Part shown: piece after piece, positions 1-9,852 of the stretch
How the letters are laid out: every line of letters starts with the position of its first letter
How positions within the stretch are numbered: the first letter of the stretch is position 1
Assembly (NCBI GenBank): GCA_936440205.1
Contig: OW387133.1
Span: 70,432,374 to 70,496,373 of the forward strand
Direction of reading: 5' to 3'
DNA from: Lepidonotus clava
Taxonomy: Eukaryota > Annelida > Polychaeta > Phyllodocida > Polynoidae
Length of the DNA stretch: 64,000 nt
The notes under the pieces: model-generated
Told to the model about the DNA's origin: nothing
Database searches by the model: none
Seen by the model: the letters and a program-made list of their open reading frames with translations, nothing else
Position numbers and translations under genes: made by a program

Positions 1-485
1 GGAATGCACGATACAATCCTTTATTAATATTTTTTTGGGTTAAATTCAAACATTACTTTGTAGAATTATAATTATGAGATATCATATCTTCAGTGTTCGC
101 ACATCATATCAACTTGACCATAGAGTGTATCAGGGACAGATCCAGAGATTTCCAAAAGGGGGGGCGTCACTGTGCTTATAGAAGAAATTGGGGCGCCCAT
201 CCAGGGGCTAGAGTTTTACATTTAAAAAAACTAGATTTGGCAAAAATCTAAAAATGAGTTAAAAATGCACAAAAAGACGCATTTTCTACTCTACCTAATT
301 TTGTTTAATTGGAATCTTTCTGGTGCAACATAACATTAATCAAACAGAAATATTTAATCAAGTAAGAACTCTCAGGATATTCAAGTGAAGGATATCAATA
401 ATAAAAAAAATCATCCTGGTGGTTCATTAATGATTTTTTCATTTTTTTCATTTTTTATCACTTTTTTTCTAAACCTTTGGTCTAC

Positions 486-2614
486 TGCGCGAAAACTGGC
501 TAGTCTACTGGCTGCGCGAAAATAGGCTCCAGTGCACGAAAACTTGCAATAGAAGGTCTAAATATAATGTAGTTGATAGATACAGAAATATTTCATATTT
601 TTTAGATTTTTTTTATTATTTAATTCCCTGACTTTATTTCATGTGATCTAGCTAAGTTCTCGGAAGGCGACCTGATTGGGGTGGCACTTTTCTTTCGTGC
701 TGGGAATATGGTCCAGAAACAACCCCAGTCACAAAAGTGGGGGAAAGGTTCCAAGCGGTGGGGTAAGAAATATCAACAAGTGGATAGCGAGTCTAAACCG
801 AGTCTGGAAGGCTTTCCAGACGATTGGGAGAAGCGCCTTAGTGCGCAAAAACTGGCTCCTCTACTCTAACACTATTACTTCTCATGAATTCAGCTTAGAG
901 TAGTGTAGCCAGTTTTTGCGCATTAACAACAGAAATTATGATAAATGGAAAAAAATAAGAGAAAAATCGAATTTATATAATATTTTCTCACATTTATTGA
1001 ATGGAATAAGGTCCTCCGATATGATCATTCATAAAAATATCTAGATTTGAAAATATTTGTGTGAAAATATAGTAGACCTACATTACTTTTGGGGGATTTG
1101 TAGCCTATTTTCGCGCACTGCAGCCTATTTTCGCGCAATTTGTAGCCAGTTTTCGCACATTAGGCAATATTAAAGGTGTATAATGCTTAAAATATCAAAT
1201 AAATGGAAAATACCATTTATGGAGCATTGGAAAAACATTATCTATTGATATCCGTTCTGCTAAATAACCTTTGTATCTTCCATGATCCAGATAATTTATA
1301 AAAGTAATTCTACGTTGCCTGAAAATAACAGGAAAATCAAATTGTATATTAAGGTACAAAATGCGCCTTTTTGTGCATTTTCATTACCTGGCAAAAGAAT
1401 TTACTTGAATAAGAGACGAAAAAAGGTATACATGTCGTTATGGGTTATCATTATTTCATGAAAGGGTCTTCACAATAATTATCAGGTTAGGGACGTGACG
1501 TTATTTTTGCAATGATGCACAAGATTACACCGATGCAAGAAATGACAACGCCCATTTGTTTCCATAATTGTTGTTTCAAGTGCATTTTGTTTGGTTTTCT
1601 TAATATATAATATTTCATAAGTTATCCAGAAAGTTAATTTTATTCACATTACGCATGAATTTGTCCCTTTTACATGAACAAAAGGGATATTGGTAGAATA
1701 TGACAAATTATGTCCTGAATCAGCAAAAATGAACCGTCAGAACGCCATGTTTTATTTGTTTGTTTATCACGTGGTACAATTGCTGTATTCTTATTGGCCA
1801 AACACATAATGTAAACAAACATTGATCACAAAGTAACCAGACGGTAAAAATTGTTTAAATTATGAAATATTATTCATTTTATATCATTCTTTATTCGCAT
1901 ATAATTATTGAAATTCGGCAAAAAGCATTATTCGTTTTATCACATTTAGAAGTAATCCCGTACTTAAGCCATAGTATGAAAATGTACAACGTTGTCATAA
2001 GACAATACGCCTGCATTGCAAAATTTAGCAACGGTGCTTGATATCATAACGTTGTCAGTTTCAGGCTTGTCCCCAACCTGATTATGTGGAAGCATATTTT
2101 GAAAACATTTGAAAGTTTTGTGAATAAGAAAAAATAGGAAAATTCGGAAATTTCGGGAAAATATGTGATATAATAAATGCTCAAAAACTGGCAACAGCTT
2201 GATTTTATGTGATAAGTTTCCACGCAGGGGTCTATTTTGAAAGTTGTACACGTAAATATATCAGTATTTGATGTGTAAATGGTGTCAAATCACTTTAAAC
2301 TAATATTCATAATATTTGGTGAATTTGGGATCTTCCTATCTTAAAGAAATTAAAATAATGCGTTTTAGCTGTAAAAATATCAATTTATAAGGCCCCCGAC
2401 ATTTTCCTTACCACAGTGGACCCTTAAATTGAACCTAGTTTTGCTTCTAAAATGCACAATTCTCAATAAATTATCACAAAAAATGCACATTTACTGCATG
2501 ATAGTGTCCTCGTGGACATATTTTTAGTTTTGAATCTGTAACACATGAATTGAAAAAATGCGTTCATAAAAATGCGTAAAATGTGCGAAATCTAGCCCTG
2601 CGCGAAAACTAGCA
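486..2614. repeat. Dispersed short-motif array 1 (TGCGCGAAAACTGGCT)
   Basis: About nine copies of a 16-bp motif, consensus TGCGCGAAAACTGGCT, often followed by TCTACTCTA. Plus-strand copies start at 486, 513, 533, 842 and 2599. Minus-strand copies start at 907, 1102, 1122 and 1144. A degenerate extra copy lies at about 2582. The copies are clustered and switch orientation between clusters. The DNA between clusters is unrelated AT-rich sequence: gaps of about 290 and 180 bp among the first clusters, then a long gap of about 1.4 kb. The motif ends in a run of A and a TGGCT core and does not resemble a telomere or simple repeat. It may be a repeated transposase-binding or terminal motif of an unrecognised DNA transposon. 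That is inference. Confidence 0.6.
842..922. repeat. Inverted pair of array-1 motifs (28-bp arms)
   Basis: Arms at 842-869 and 895-922 are inverted repeats of each other, matching at 26 of 28 positions, with a 25-nt loop. Each arm starts with the array-1 motif TGCGCAAAAACTGGCT and continues into CTACTCTAA. The symmetry extends beyond the 16-bp core, so this pair could be the two ends of a very small element, or a fold-back site. Confidence 0.6.
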
Positions 2615-2747
2615 CTTCTACTCTATTGATGAAATCAATTTCGGTGCGGTAGGCAAAGTTTACAGGTTAAGGATAGAGTCATAGACAACACCTCTGAGCA
2701 GGCCATTTGCGGTATTCTATATTACTCTCGTTCTATTTATACATTTA

Positions 2748-2911
2748 TGTTGTGTTTACATCTATTTATTACAACTAATAGGACACATTACAACTCACAA
2801 ATACAAGGAGCTTCCACTCTACAGGTGGCCATGTGCTCAACTGAACGTTCGCCGTGCGAACCGGAAGTCACCACTCGGCGCCCTTTACGTCTCACACCAG
2901 TAAATACTACA
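2748..2911 (-). repeat. 3' LTR of the Mag-type element
   Basis: A 164-bp direct repeat of 36871-37034. In element orientation it begins TGTAGTATTTACTGG and ends CACAACA, so it has TG...CA ends. It is flanked on the left by ATTTA, which recurs directly after the other LTR. Confidence 0.85.
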
Positions 2912-2927
2912 TTCCCTTTTCTTCTCC
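2912..2927 (-). promoter_or_regulatory. Polypurine tract of the Mag-type element
   Basis: Read on the minus strand, the 16 bases next to the 3' LTR are all purine (GGAGAAGAAAAGGGAA). This is the normal position and composition of the plus-strand primer of an LTR retrotransposon. Confidence 0.8.
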
Positions 2928-3039
2928 ATAGAATGTTCATAGACCTTTGTTATAGTCTCTGAGAATGTTCATAGTCCTCGGTCATCAGTGTCCTTAAAGT
3001 TCATACCAACTTTAACCTTTTTACATTTACTGTAATAAT

Positions 3040-3645
3040 GAACTATTGTTAATGTTTGATTTAAGACTGCGTAAGGTTCGTGTATATCCAAGTCTTCATG
3101 AGTTGTTTTTCCAGAATGCCTGAGTAATTCAGACTGCGTTTAAAGTTTGTCCGTTCACTTCCCAATAGTTCAAAAGAAATGAACGATGAGGGAGCTTCTT
3201 AATATGAAAGGGTTTTTATTCAGTAAACATCTCATCCCGAGTCAAAGCCACCATGTATAAGTCTTCATCAGTCCACCTCCCATCTCCTATCAGTAATCAA
3301 CCACATTTAGAACACGAGTTGCTCTAACACCTTCTAGACCATTCTAGTACTCAGCTCTATCACAATCCTATGTCCGAGGTAATGGGTATTGGTAAACTCC
3401 AGTCTGTTACACGGAGCCGATGTACTTACTCCAAGTATAACTCCTTGGCTAAACTTACTTAGCTGACATTCTCACTAAAACTAACTGCTCCCCACTTTGC
3501 GACACCTTTTATACTGGTTAACAGGTGGCGCTAGGAGCGCAAGATATTTCTTTCTAAGAGTAGACTAGAAGTAGACTTGCTAAGCCTGATCCTTGTTGGA
3601 TTATATAACATGACAATATATTAAAAGTACTAAGCCATTAGTACA
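3040..3645 (-). repeat. 3' LTR of copy A
   Basis: A 606-bp direct repeat of 22362-22968. In element orientation it reads TGTACTAATGG...CAATAGTTCA. A TATAAAAG box lies at 3506-3513 and an AATAAA polyadenylation signal at 3215-3220, both on the minus strand and spaced as expected for a U3-R-U5 layout. Confidence 0.9.
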
Positions 3646-4806
3646 TTCGACGGCGGTCAGGTGTTTGAGTTTAAGGAGGTGGACGACATAGCTCAAACCG
3701 AATGGAAATTTTCAATCAAATGGGATAACGTTTCCAAATTTGATGATTGGATATATTTGTTATTATTGTTTTCTAACATGAAGAAACCAATGTGGGGGTG
3801 GCCTTGACTCTCGTGGTACATTCAACACAGTGTGATGTTAATCAAGTTCTTTTGTTCATTTGAAGATTGTAAACAAAGATACATTCAGTTTTACTTAATA
3901 CCTAAGTACATTTCCAGTAGTCTATGTTAAGACTTGAGATCAGTGAAAATGTTCATGAACATGAAGGGTTTTAGGAAGATCTCCTATTATTGTCTGTTTA
4001 AGAATTGTGTCACTCGTGCATAAGGTGACCAGATTAAGTGATGATTGTCAGTTTTTTGACTTAGTACATATGTATACAGTTTCTGATATTTATAATTTGT
4101 AACACGAGTCAACAGAACTCAACATATGTACAATGTAAAGTTGTCTTAACCCTTTAAGAGTAACAAGCACACATCAAATCCAAATTGTAGGACATTTTAA
4201 CACAACATAAGTCAATACAGAGGATTCGGACATTTTGAACGAACGAAGTTCATTATACAATACGTGTCAAATTTCAATCAAATTTCAACCAGAACAACAC
4301 TATGTACAATAAATACAAGGTCCCTGCATTGAATCTAGTAGCATTCTGCAGTTGGGTCTAGAAAATATTATCATCCGCGTCGCGCGCCCACCAGTCATGC
4401 TTAGTACATGTGTACTTAGTGGAACGCTTGACTAGAATTCCCCTCCAGGGTTTGACCTCGATTTGATTCCTCCAGGCGCGAAGCGCCCGGATGGCAAATT
4501 TCTCTTCCGAACAAATTTGCAAGTTTGATGGTTCGACCTGATATTTTGGGCCGATATGAATTAATTCTGGCGCTTGATTACGTTGGTTGGGGACCTAAGC
4601 TTTAGTTTAGCACAGGTTTTGTAAAAATTTATGCGATGGATTGATCATGCTAGCCGATTTCAAAATTTGGATCTTTTGGATCAAAAAGGGGTTTCCCAAA
4701 TTAGCCTCGTTTTGACGTCATTTTAATCAGTGCCGACGGTTGTTTTATCGCGTGTGGACGTACTTTTACAAGCTTAGCCCTTTTTATTATTTCGTCGACT
4801 CCCACC
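3646..4806. other. Non-coding stretch between the 3' LTR and the antisense frame
   Basis: No credible frame on either strand. In element orientation, the bases abutting the 3' LTR are TGACCGCCGTCGAA rather than a polypurine tract. On the plus strand the stretch would be the 5' leader of the frame at 4807-5457. It includes a CpG-rich patch around 4370-4510. Confidence 0.5.
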
Positions 4807-5457
4807 ATGGTTCGCGTAGCAATCTTTTGCTCAGACCGAGAGGGTGGAATTCAAGAGTACCCCGATCTTCTTCTTACGGGTGAGGAGCACACCTGTGTGG
4901 TGTTTTCCTGCCGAGACGCCGAGACGGCTGAACTATCTGGATATGCGTTTGCGCACCACGTTATGTGGCCAGACGATATCCTGGTAGTCATGTGTAATTT
5001 GCTGGACGTTCTTACATGGGACGAGGAGTTAGAACTGTATATTCCACTCTATACTAGTTCCGATGCCGCAGCAAAATTCTACGCCGAGACTATCAACCGG
5101 GCCTTTTTGAATGTGAAGTCGCACCCGGCCCCGTCGACCTTCGTGATCACGACCCCCTCTGGTTTTGATGTCCAGCGCTGGGTTCTTACTGACAGTGACG
5201 GTTCACTCCAGAAATGGGTGAACCGTCTCATACCCAAAATCAGTCGGGAGGTGCGCCGAGCCAACGATTGGTTCGGCGTGCCTACCGCGGACACGGGGCG
5301 GGTGCTCCACGCCATACGGACAGTCGTCGACGGCAACATTACGGTGAATGATTTCCGTGAGCTGGAGGACGGCTACCGACCTTCAGACAGGATCATCAGA
5401 CGCTGGGCGCGGGTGTTGGGGCGGTTGATCGCCCGTCTGCCCGTCGTAGCACGCTAA
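4807..5457 (+). CDS. Antisense accessory frame of copy A, 216 aa, unknown function
   Basis: A 216-codon frame on the strand opposite to gag, pol and env, between env and the 3' LTR. The start codon sits in a near-ideal vertebrate/invertebrate initiation context (CCCACCATGG). The protein has balanced composition: an N-terminal MVRVAIFCSDREGG, a mixed hydrophobic middle with VMCNLLDVLTWDEELELY, and a basic C-terminus (RIIRRWARVLGRLIARLP) predicted helical and amphipathic. There is no signal peptide or clear membrane segment. I do not recognise the family. Its position next to the 3' LTR is like antisense genes of some retroviruses, for example HBZ of HTLV-1, but no sequence similarity is claimed. 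A chance frame is possible but less likely given length and start context. Confidence 0.55.
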   Translation: MVRVAIFCSDREGGIQEYPDLLLTGEEHTCVVFSCRDAETAELSGYAFAHHVMWPDDILVVMCNLLDVLTWDEELELYIPLYTSSDAAAKFYAETINRAFLNVKSHPAPSTFVITTPSGFDVQRWVLTDSDGSLQKWVNRLIPKISREVRRANDWFGVPTADTGRVLHAIRTVVDGNITVNDFRELEDGYRPSDRIIRRWARVLGRLIARLPVVAR

Positions 5458-6433
5458 ACCGTCGGCACTCGGTTTCTTGTATATATTGATTTTCATTAAT
5501 TTTCCCAAGTGATTTTATGATTTAATTCCCGGCCTATGCCTAGAACACTTAATTTTCCGGGTTGGTTTCGCCAAGTGATTCTGCCGATCCAATTCCCGGC
5601 CAGTGATTGGTACACTTAAGTTCATATATCCAAGAGGAGCAGATCACACTTTTGACGGAGCTCCAGACTGTTCTTATGGGAAAACACAGACATTTTCACC
5701 GCCCTGCTGGCTTGTCGTCGGACACCGCCCTCCTCGTAGAGACGGCCCTTCGTCCGGACTGCTCCGGGACCGGGTAAGTTTGGTCTTCTTTCTACAGTTC
5801 TTGACATGTTAGGTAGGCTACTAACTGTTGAATTTTAAGGAGATTGTTGGTCAGGATTTCTTCGCCAATTTTCTCAGTCCGCCTTCACGTTGTCGTATTC
5901 CGGAAGCTGATGTCACTCCCGGAACCAGAAACTGTGTTTCGCTGGTGATTTTTGCAACGGGTAGTATGGGCGGCCACCTAGTGTTTACTTTTGGTTTCAA
6001 GATGGTGGACGCGGGCTGAGAACTAGGATCTGGCGTACTAAACTTATTATCTTTTCCAGGTCCTGCGGTATGTTAGGGTGATGTAAATGAAGCAATGTGA
6101 CACGGTTGGCACTGAAAAGCGTCAGGCTATATAATTTTAGTGGGAGGATTGTTTAGGCGAACATGATCAAGCATTTTGCCTCGCGCGTGGTTGGGCGATA
6201 ATAGAGGGTTTTTCTGACTAGTGGTTTGTTGACATTACCGATTTAAGTTAAGCTTCCTGGAGTGTGGGTGATTTGTATCGTATTGGTATTCTGATATTAT
6301 TTGATACTATTAACTGTTGGGGACTGACACTGCACATGTGGAATCAGGTATGGGTGACCAGAGATTCCGGTCTGCGTTGTACAACACTAGATTTGCTGTA
6401 ACAGAATTCTTTGTTTAGTCGCTATTCGTACAG

Positions 6434-6696
6434 GACATTAGTGTAAATGTCTACATTGGAAACAATTCACATGGGGTGCCCTAGGTATCAAACGCTTCCT
6501 AGGGTGTTCACCTGGTAAGTTTAGAGTGACAGTAGGTGACCAAGTATTTTGGTCCAGACTGCCCAGCATTAGATTGGCTGTGACAGAATTCTTTGATGAG
6601 TAGTTCCCCTTACAGGGTACTGGAAAGATTGACGTGTCGGCCACGTGAGGCGACACCACAGGTGGAGCCGTTCAACGAATTGTTGGCGACTCCAAG
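6434..6696 (+). repeat. Duplicated exon/intron-like module, antisense to copy A
   Basis: Two candidate exons of exactly 81 bases (6434-6514 and 6616-6696) each follow a CAG acceptor and end at a GTAAGTTT donor. The intron-like sequences before them (about 6349-6433 and 6515-6615) are clearly related: both contain GTGACCA and GTAACAGAATTCTTTG-like segments. The arrangement therefore looks like a tandem duplication of one intron-exon unit. The first unit is not open in any frame, so coding is doubtful. A spliced non-coding antisense RNA is one reading. Confidence 0.4.
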
Positions 6697-8550
6697 GTAA
6701 GTTTGAGAAGGAGTGGTAAGAACCACCAATACCCTTCCCATGTTGAGTCTAACGACAAGACGTCGTCAGTGTCATAGTGTTAGAATAAATTTTATAGCGA
6801 GTAATATTGTACAGAATCGTCCAGAAGAGGAAAAAATATTACTGTGAGGAGACCATGATGAAGCCTCCAGGACACTGAATGAACTCTCGGACGAAGATTC
6901 TGGATGTGTCATTGTGAGAGAGAGAATGGTGTCCTTATTAAGCGCTAGAAAGGCACCAAAATCCGCAGCAAAGATTACCAAACATCTCAAACAGTGATAT
7001 CTCTGCGCGTTATGTGGGAACGGTTACACACATCGTTCTGGGCTCAGTTGCCATGAAAATGTGCATTTTCAGGATCTCACGAGTGTCCGAAATGTGATGC
7101 AAAACTCACACGTTTTGGACTCTCTCACAGACCACATGAGGAGATAAGAATAATGATAGGAACTGGGTCTTTGGTGATTTACTTAAGAATCTATTTTGGT
7201 TTTCCAAGAGTCAATACTATTGACAACACACTTTATGTACATTGTGTTAGAATAATTTTCCAATACACTCCAAGGGTTTATATGTAAACAAATTAACACC
7301 CCCGCAAGGGTGATAGCTGTTCAGTCATAACCGACTTCTTTTTTGTGAAGTGCAACTTCAACCAGAGTTTGTTCTCATTGAACGGTTATATTAAGACAAA
7401 GTCCTTCCCTTCCTTGTTAGTTACAGGTGGTAGCTCGGCGTTCACCCCCTATGTTCAATCTGGGGTTTGAAGACCGAGTTCCACTTTATATTGGGTAGTG
7501 GCGCCCTTTTAACGAGACAAACAGGTGCGCCCCTAACTCCAAACGGTTCACTGAATAGATATTATACCTATGTTAACAGTAACACCCTACTGTCTACCCT
7601 ATACTTTACATCACATGGGGAAAACCAACATGACAAGCGGTGGGGGTAGCGTTTCATTCCGTAAGGTATAAATGTCATTAAAGGACATTAAGTACTAACT
7701 GTACAAAGGAGGTTGAAATTATTCGTTCCTCATTAGTTATCACTAGAGGATCGGGTCTCAGACTCAGGTTCATTTCTGATCTGATTCCCGGTCCTCATTA
7801 GTTACACGTGGTTTGTCGGTACCTTCCCATTCATAGAACCAGAATGGGCAGCACCGAGTTTCCCATTGTTATAATTGGGAGCAGACTGCATATATTTTTT
7901 TTTTTTTTTTAATATGCAGCCTACACCCCCTTTAAATTATAGAGATGTGTAAATGCATCTCCTTAGATCACTCACTTCCAGACAGCACCTAGTAAGTCGG
8001 GCCTTTACCGAAGTACAGTACAAGGTTAAACCCGTCCTTTGTTCAGGTCTATGCCCGTTTTTCTTGTGGAGAGTCAAGACTACTCCTGAAAAAACTCCGC
8101 CCCCAGCTTATCCTAACTATGCACATGCGGGGCAGGAATGTGTTAGTACTAAAGACAACCTTAGAATTTTAGTTTCTTTCTAATAGATTGGGTAGACTAT
8201 TAGCTCTGGGTGTCAACTAAGTTTTTGCAGCCGTTCGTTAGGGAATTAGTAGACCGTGTCCCCCTTCTTCAGCTCAACTGTTGAGCGGAGACCCAGTTAC
8301 TTTTTAGCGCCACGACGGCGGTCAAGACTAGTATTTCTTTTTTTTTTTTTTCTCGACGGCGGTCAACTCTGAAGCCGCACGTCTTCTTTATTAATTTTAA
8401 TTATTTCTAATTTACCCGGGTCGAAACTTGACTTCTTGCCGTTTTGCCTCAGACCCGGTTAAAACTGGTCTAAACATGGCCTAAATAACTTAGTCTTGTA
8501 CTTTTGGGCAGTTGTTCATTATTCTCTTTCTTTTGATACTTGTTTTCGTT

Positions 8551-8581
8551 GGATCCTGACTTTATGGTAAAGTCAGGATCC
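8551..8581. repeat. Perfect 14-bp hairpin
   Basis: Arms GGATCCTGACTTTA and TAAAGTCAGGATCC are exact reverse complements with a 3-nt TGG loop. It lies in the non-coding 3' region of copy A. A structural RNA element or cruciform is possible. Nothing nearby explains it. Confidence 0.6.
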
Positions 8582-9852
8582 CTCGACTTAAGACATACGA
8601 TGATCCGGCGGCCATTTACACATAACCAAGACGATGGGGCTATTAATAAGGACAGCACCTCGCTCCACCGCCTTGTGGGTTTTCGCTACGGCTTCTCCCG
8701 CCCCAGGGATGGCTTGTCCAGTCTGAGGGAGTCGCGATATGGTAAGAGAGAGAGCCGATTACCCTGTGAATGTCACCAGTTCACCGTTGTCCCGTAACTA
8801 CCTTTCCTTGTGACCTCCGTTATAATTTCTGAATATAGCACGCCTTGGTAGGAATTGTACATATCCTTGCCCGTCGCAGCGCGCCCATACCAGAAGCAAA
8901 CGAGCCACGTATAAGGTACTCTCGTGTGCTGTCACGGAGCGTTCCCCCCGAGAATGTTACTAACTATTCTGCGTTCATATGTTCTTATCACAACTTGCCC
9001 AGAATTCCCTGAGGAAGGGCTCTTAGTTAAATGAATATTGGGTTGCTTTATATATTCAGTTTTTTAGGTAAATTTCTTTCTATTCGTCGATTTTTTTGTG
9101 ATGAAGAGACCGCTTGTCAGGAGCCAATCCACCCGGGGCATAGTGACTGCCATGGTCGGGCGTCCACCCCAGTGCCCTTTGCAGCGTCAGTGACGCGTAA
9201 CCCCAACGTCCTGCCTCCTGTCAGGCACCACTGACACCAGGCCTGTGGGCAGGCTCCTGCTGCTTGTGCAGCCCCCTCATCTTTGAGAAGATTATATATG
9301 TAAGCATGCTAAAGAATAGACAGTGGCGTTCCCCAAGTGACTCCTGTACTGCAGCCCGATCCTAGCGGTAACAACAGCACAGGGGTCAGGTGTAGATGGT
9401 ACTTGCTTGGGGAAGTTCACTTCGCTCGTTGGGAGCATTGGTCCCGTTGAGCGCTCTTAGGTTTTATACAGAATTTTGAGTATCTTTTTAAATGCTAAAA
9501 TTTCGCGACACTAGGATCGGTTCCAAATGGTTCCCTACTTTAAAAGAGTTGCCAAATCGATAACAATGAGAGTGTTGAGCTAGGCTACCGGGCATGGGAC
9601 ACTCGACTTGAGAGAAATTTAGATAACCCATGGGTCCATAGAGAGACGGTTGGACCAGCCTACCCGACCCAGGTTTCCCTGGCTGGTGAATCCTTATTGA
9701 TCAGGTTAGTCAACAGAACCCTACCTACCCAAACAGGTATTGCCCAGCGAACTTCCTGTAACATTTTAGTTTTAGTATTCGTACCTTTGTGTTATTAATT
9801 CACCAATTTTACATGTACAGCACTAGGTCAGGTCTTAACACTCGTTACATTG

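Larger units (their letters stand above)
1..2747. other. AT-rich intergenic DNA without a recognisable gene
   Basis: No long open frame with plausible protein composition is present. The stretch is AT-rich, with homopolymer T and A tracts. Near 127-166 there is a G-rich element end (GGACAGATCCAG followed by a run of G) resembling the end of the G-rich MITE at 62800-63471. The only other structure is the dispersed short motif of array 1 between 486 and 2614. A 75-codon frame near 676-903 overlaps array motifs and is not accepted as a gene. Confidence 0.6.
5458..9852. other. Long 3' region of copy A with plus-strand exon/intron-like modules
   Basis: The 4.4 kb between env and the antisense frame has no long frame on the element's own strand. 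On the plus strand there are several strong splice-donor-like sites (GTAAGT class) at about 5774, 6515, 6697, 7992 and 8742. Acceptor-like sites (pyrimidine tract then CAG) end at about 6059, 6433 and 6615. Imperfect internal duplications are visible: about 6349-6514 versus 6515-6696, and about 7413-7500 versus 7794-7885. A perfect 14-bp hairpin is at 8551-8581. A plus-strand frame at 8540-8797 runs through a GTAAGAG donor and could include an exon. Function is unknown. Confidence 0.45.

Noticed and set aside
676-903. Two overlapping short plus-strand frames of 62-75 codons
   Set aside because: Short, partly made of array-1 motif sequence at the 3' end, no recognisable domain; two registers are equally open.
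7886-7919. Hairpin around the long T tract (CTGCATAT...ATATGCAG)
   Set aside because: Arms are short and the loop is a homopolymer; likely slippage-prone sequence rather than a functional structure.
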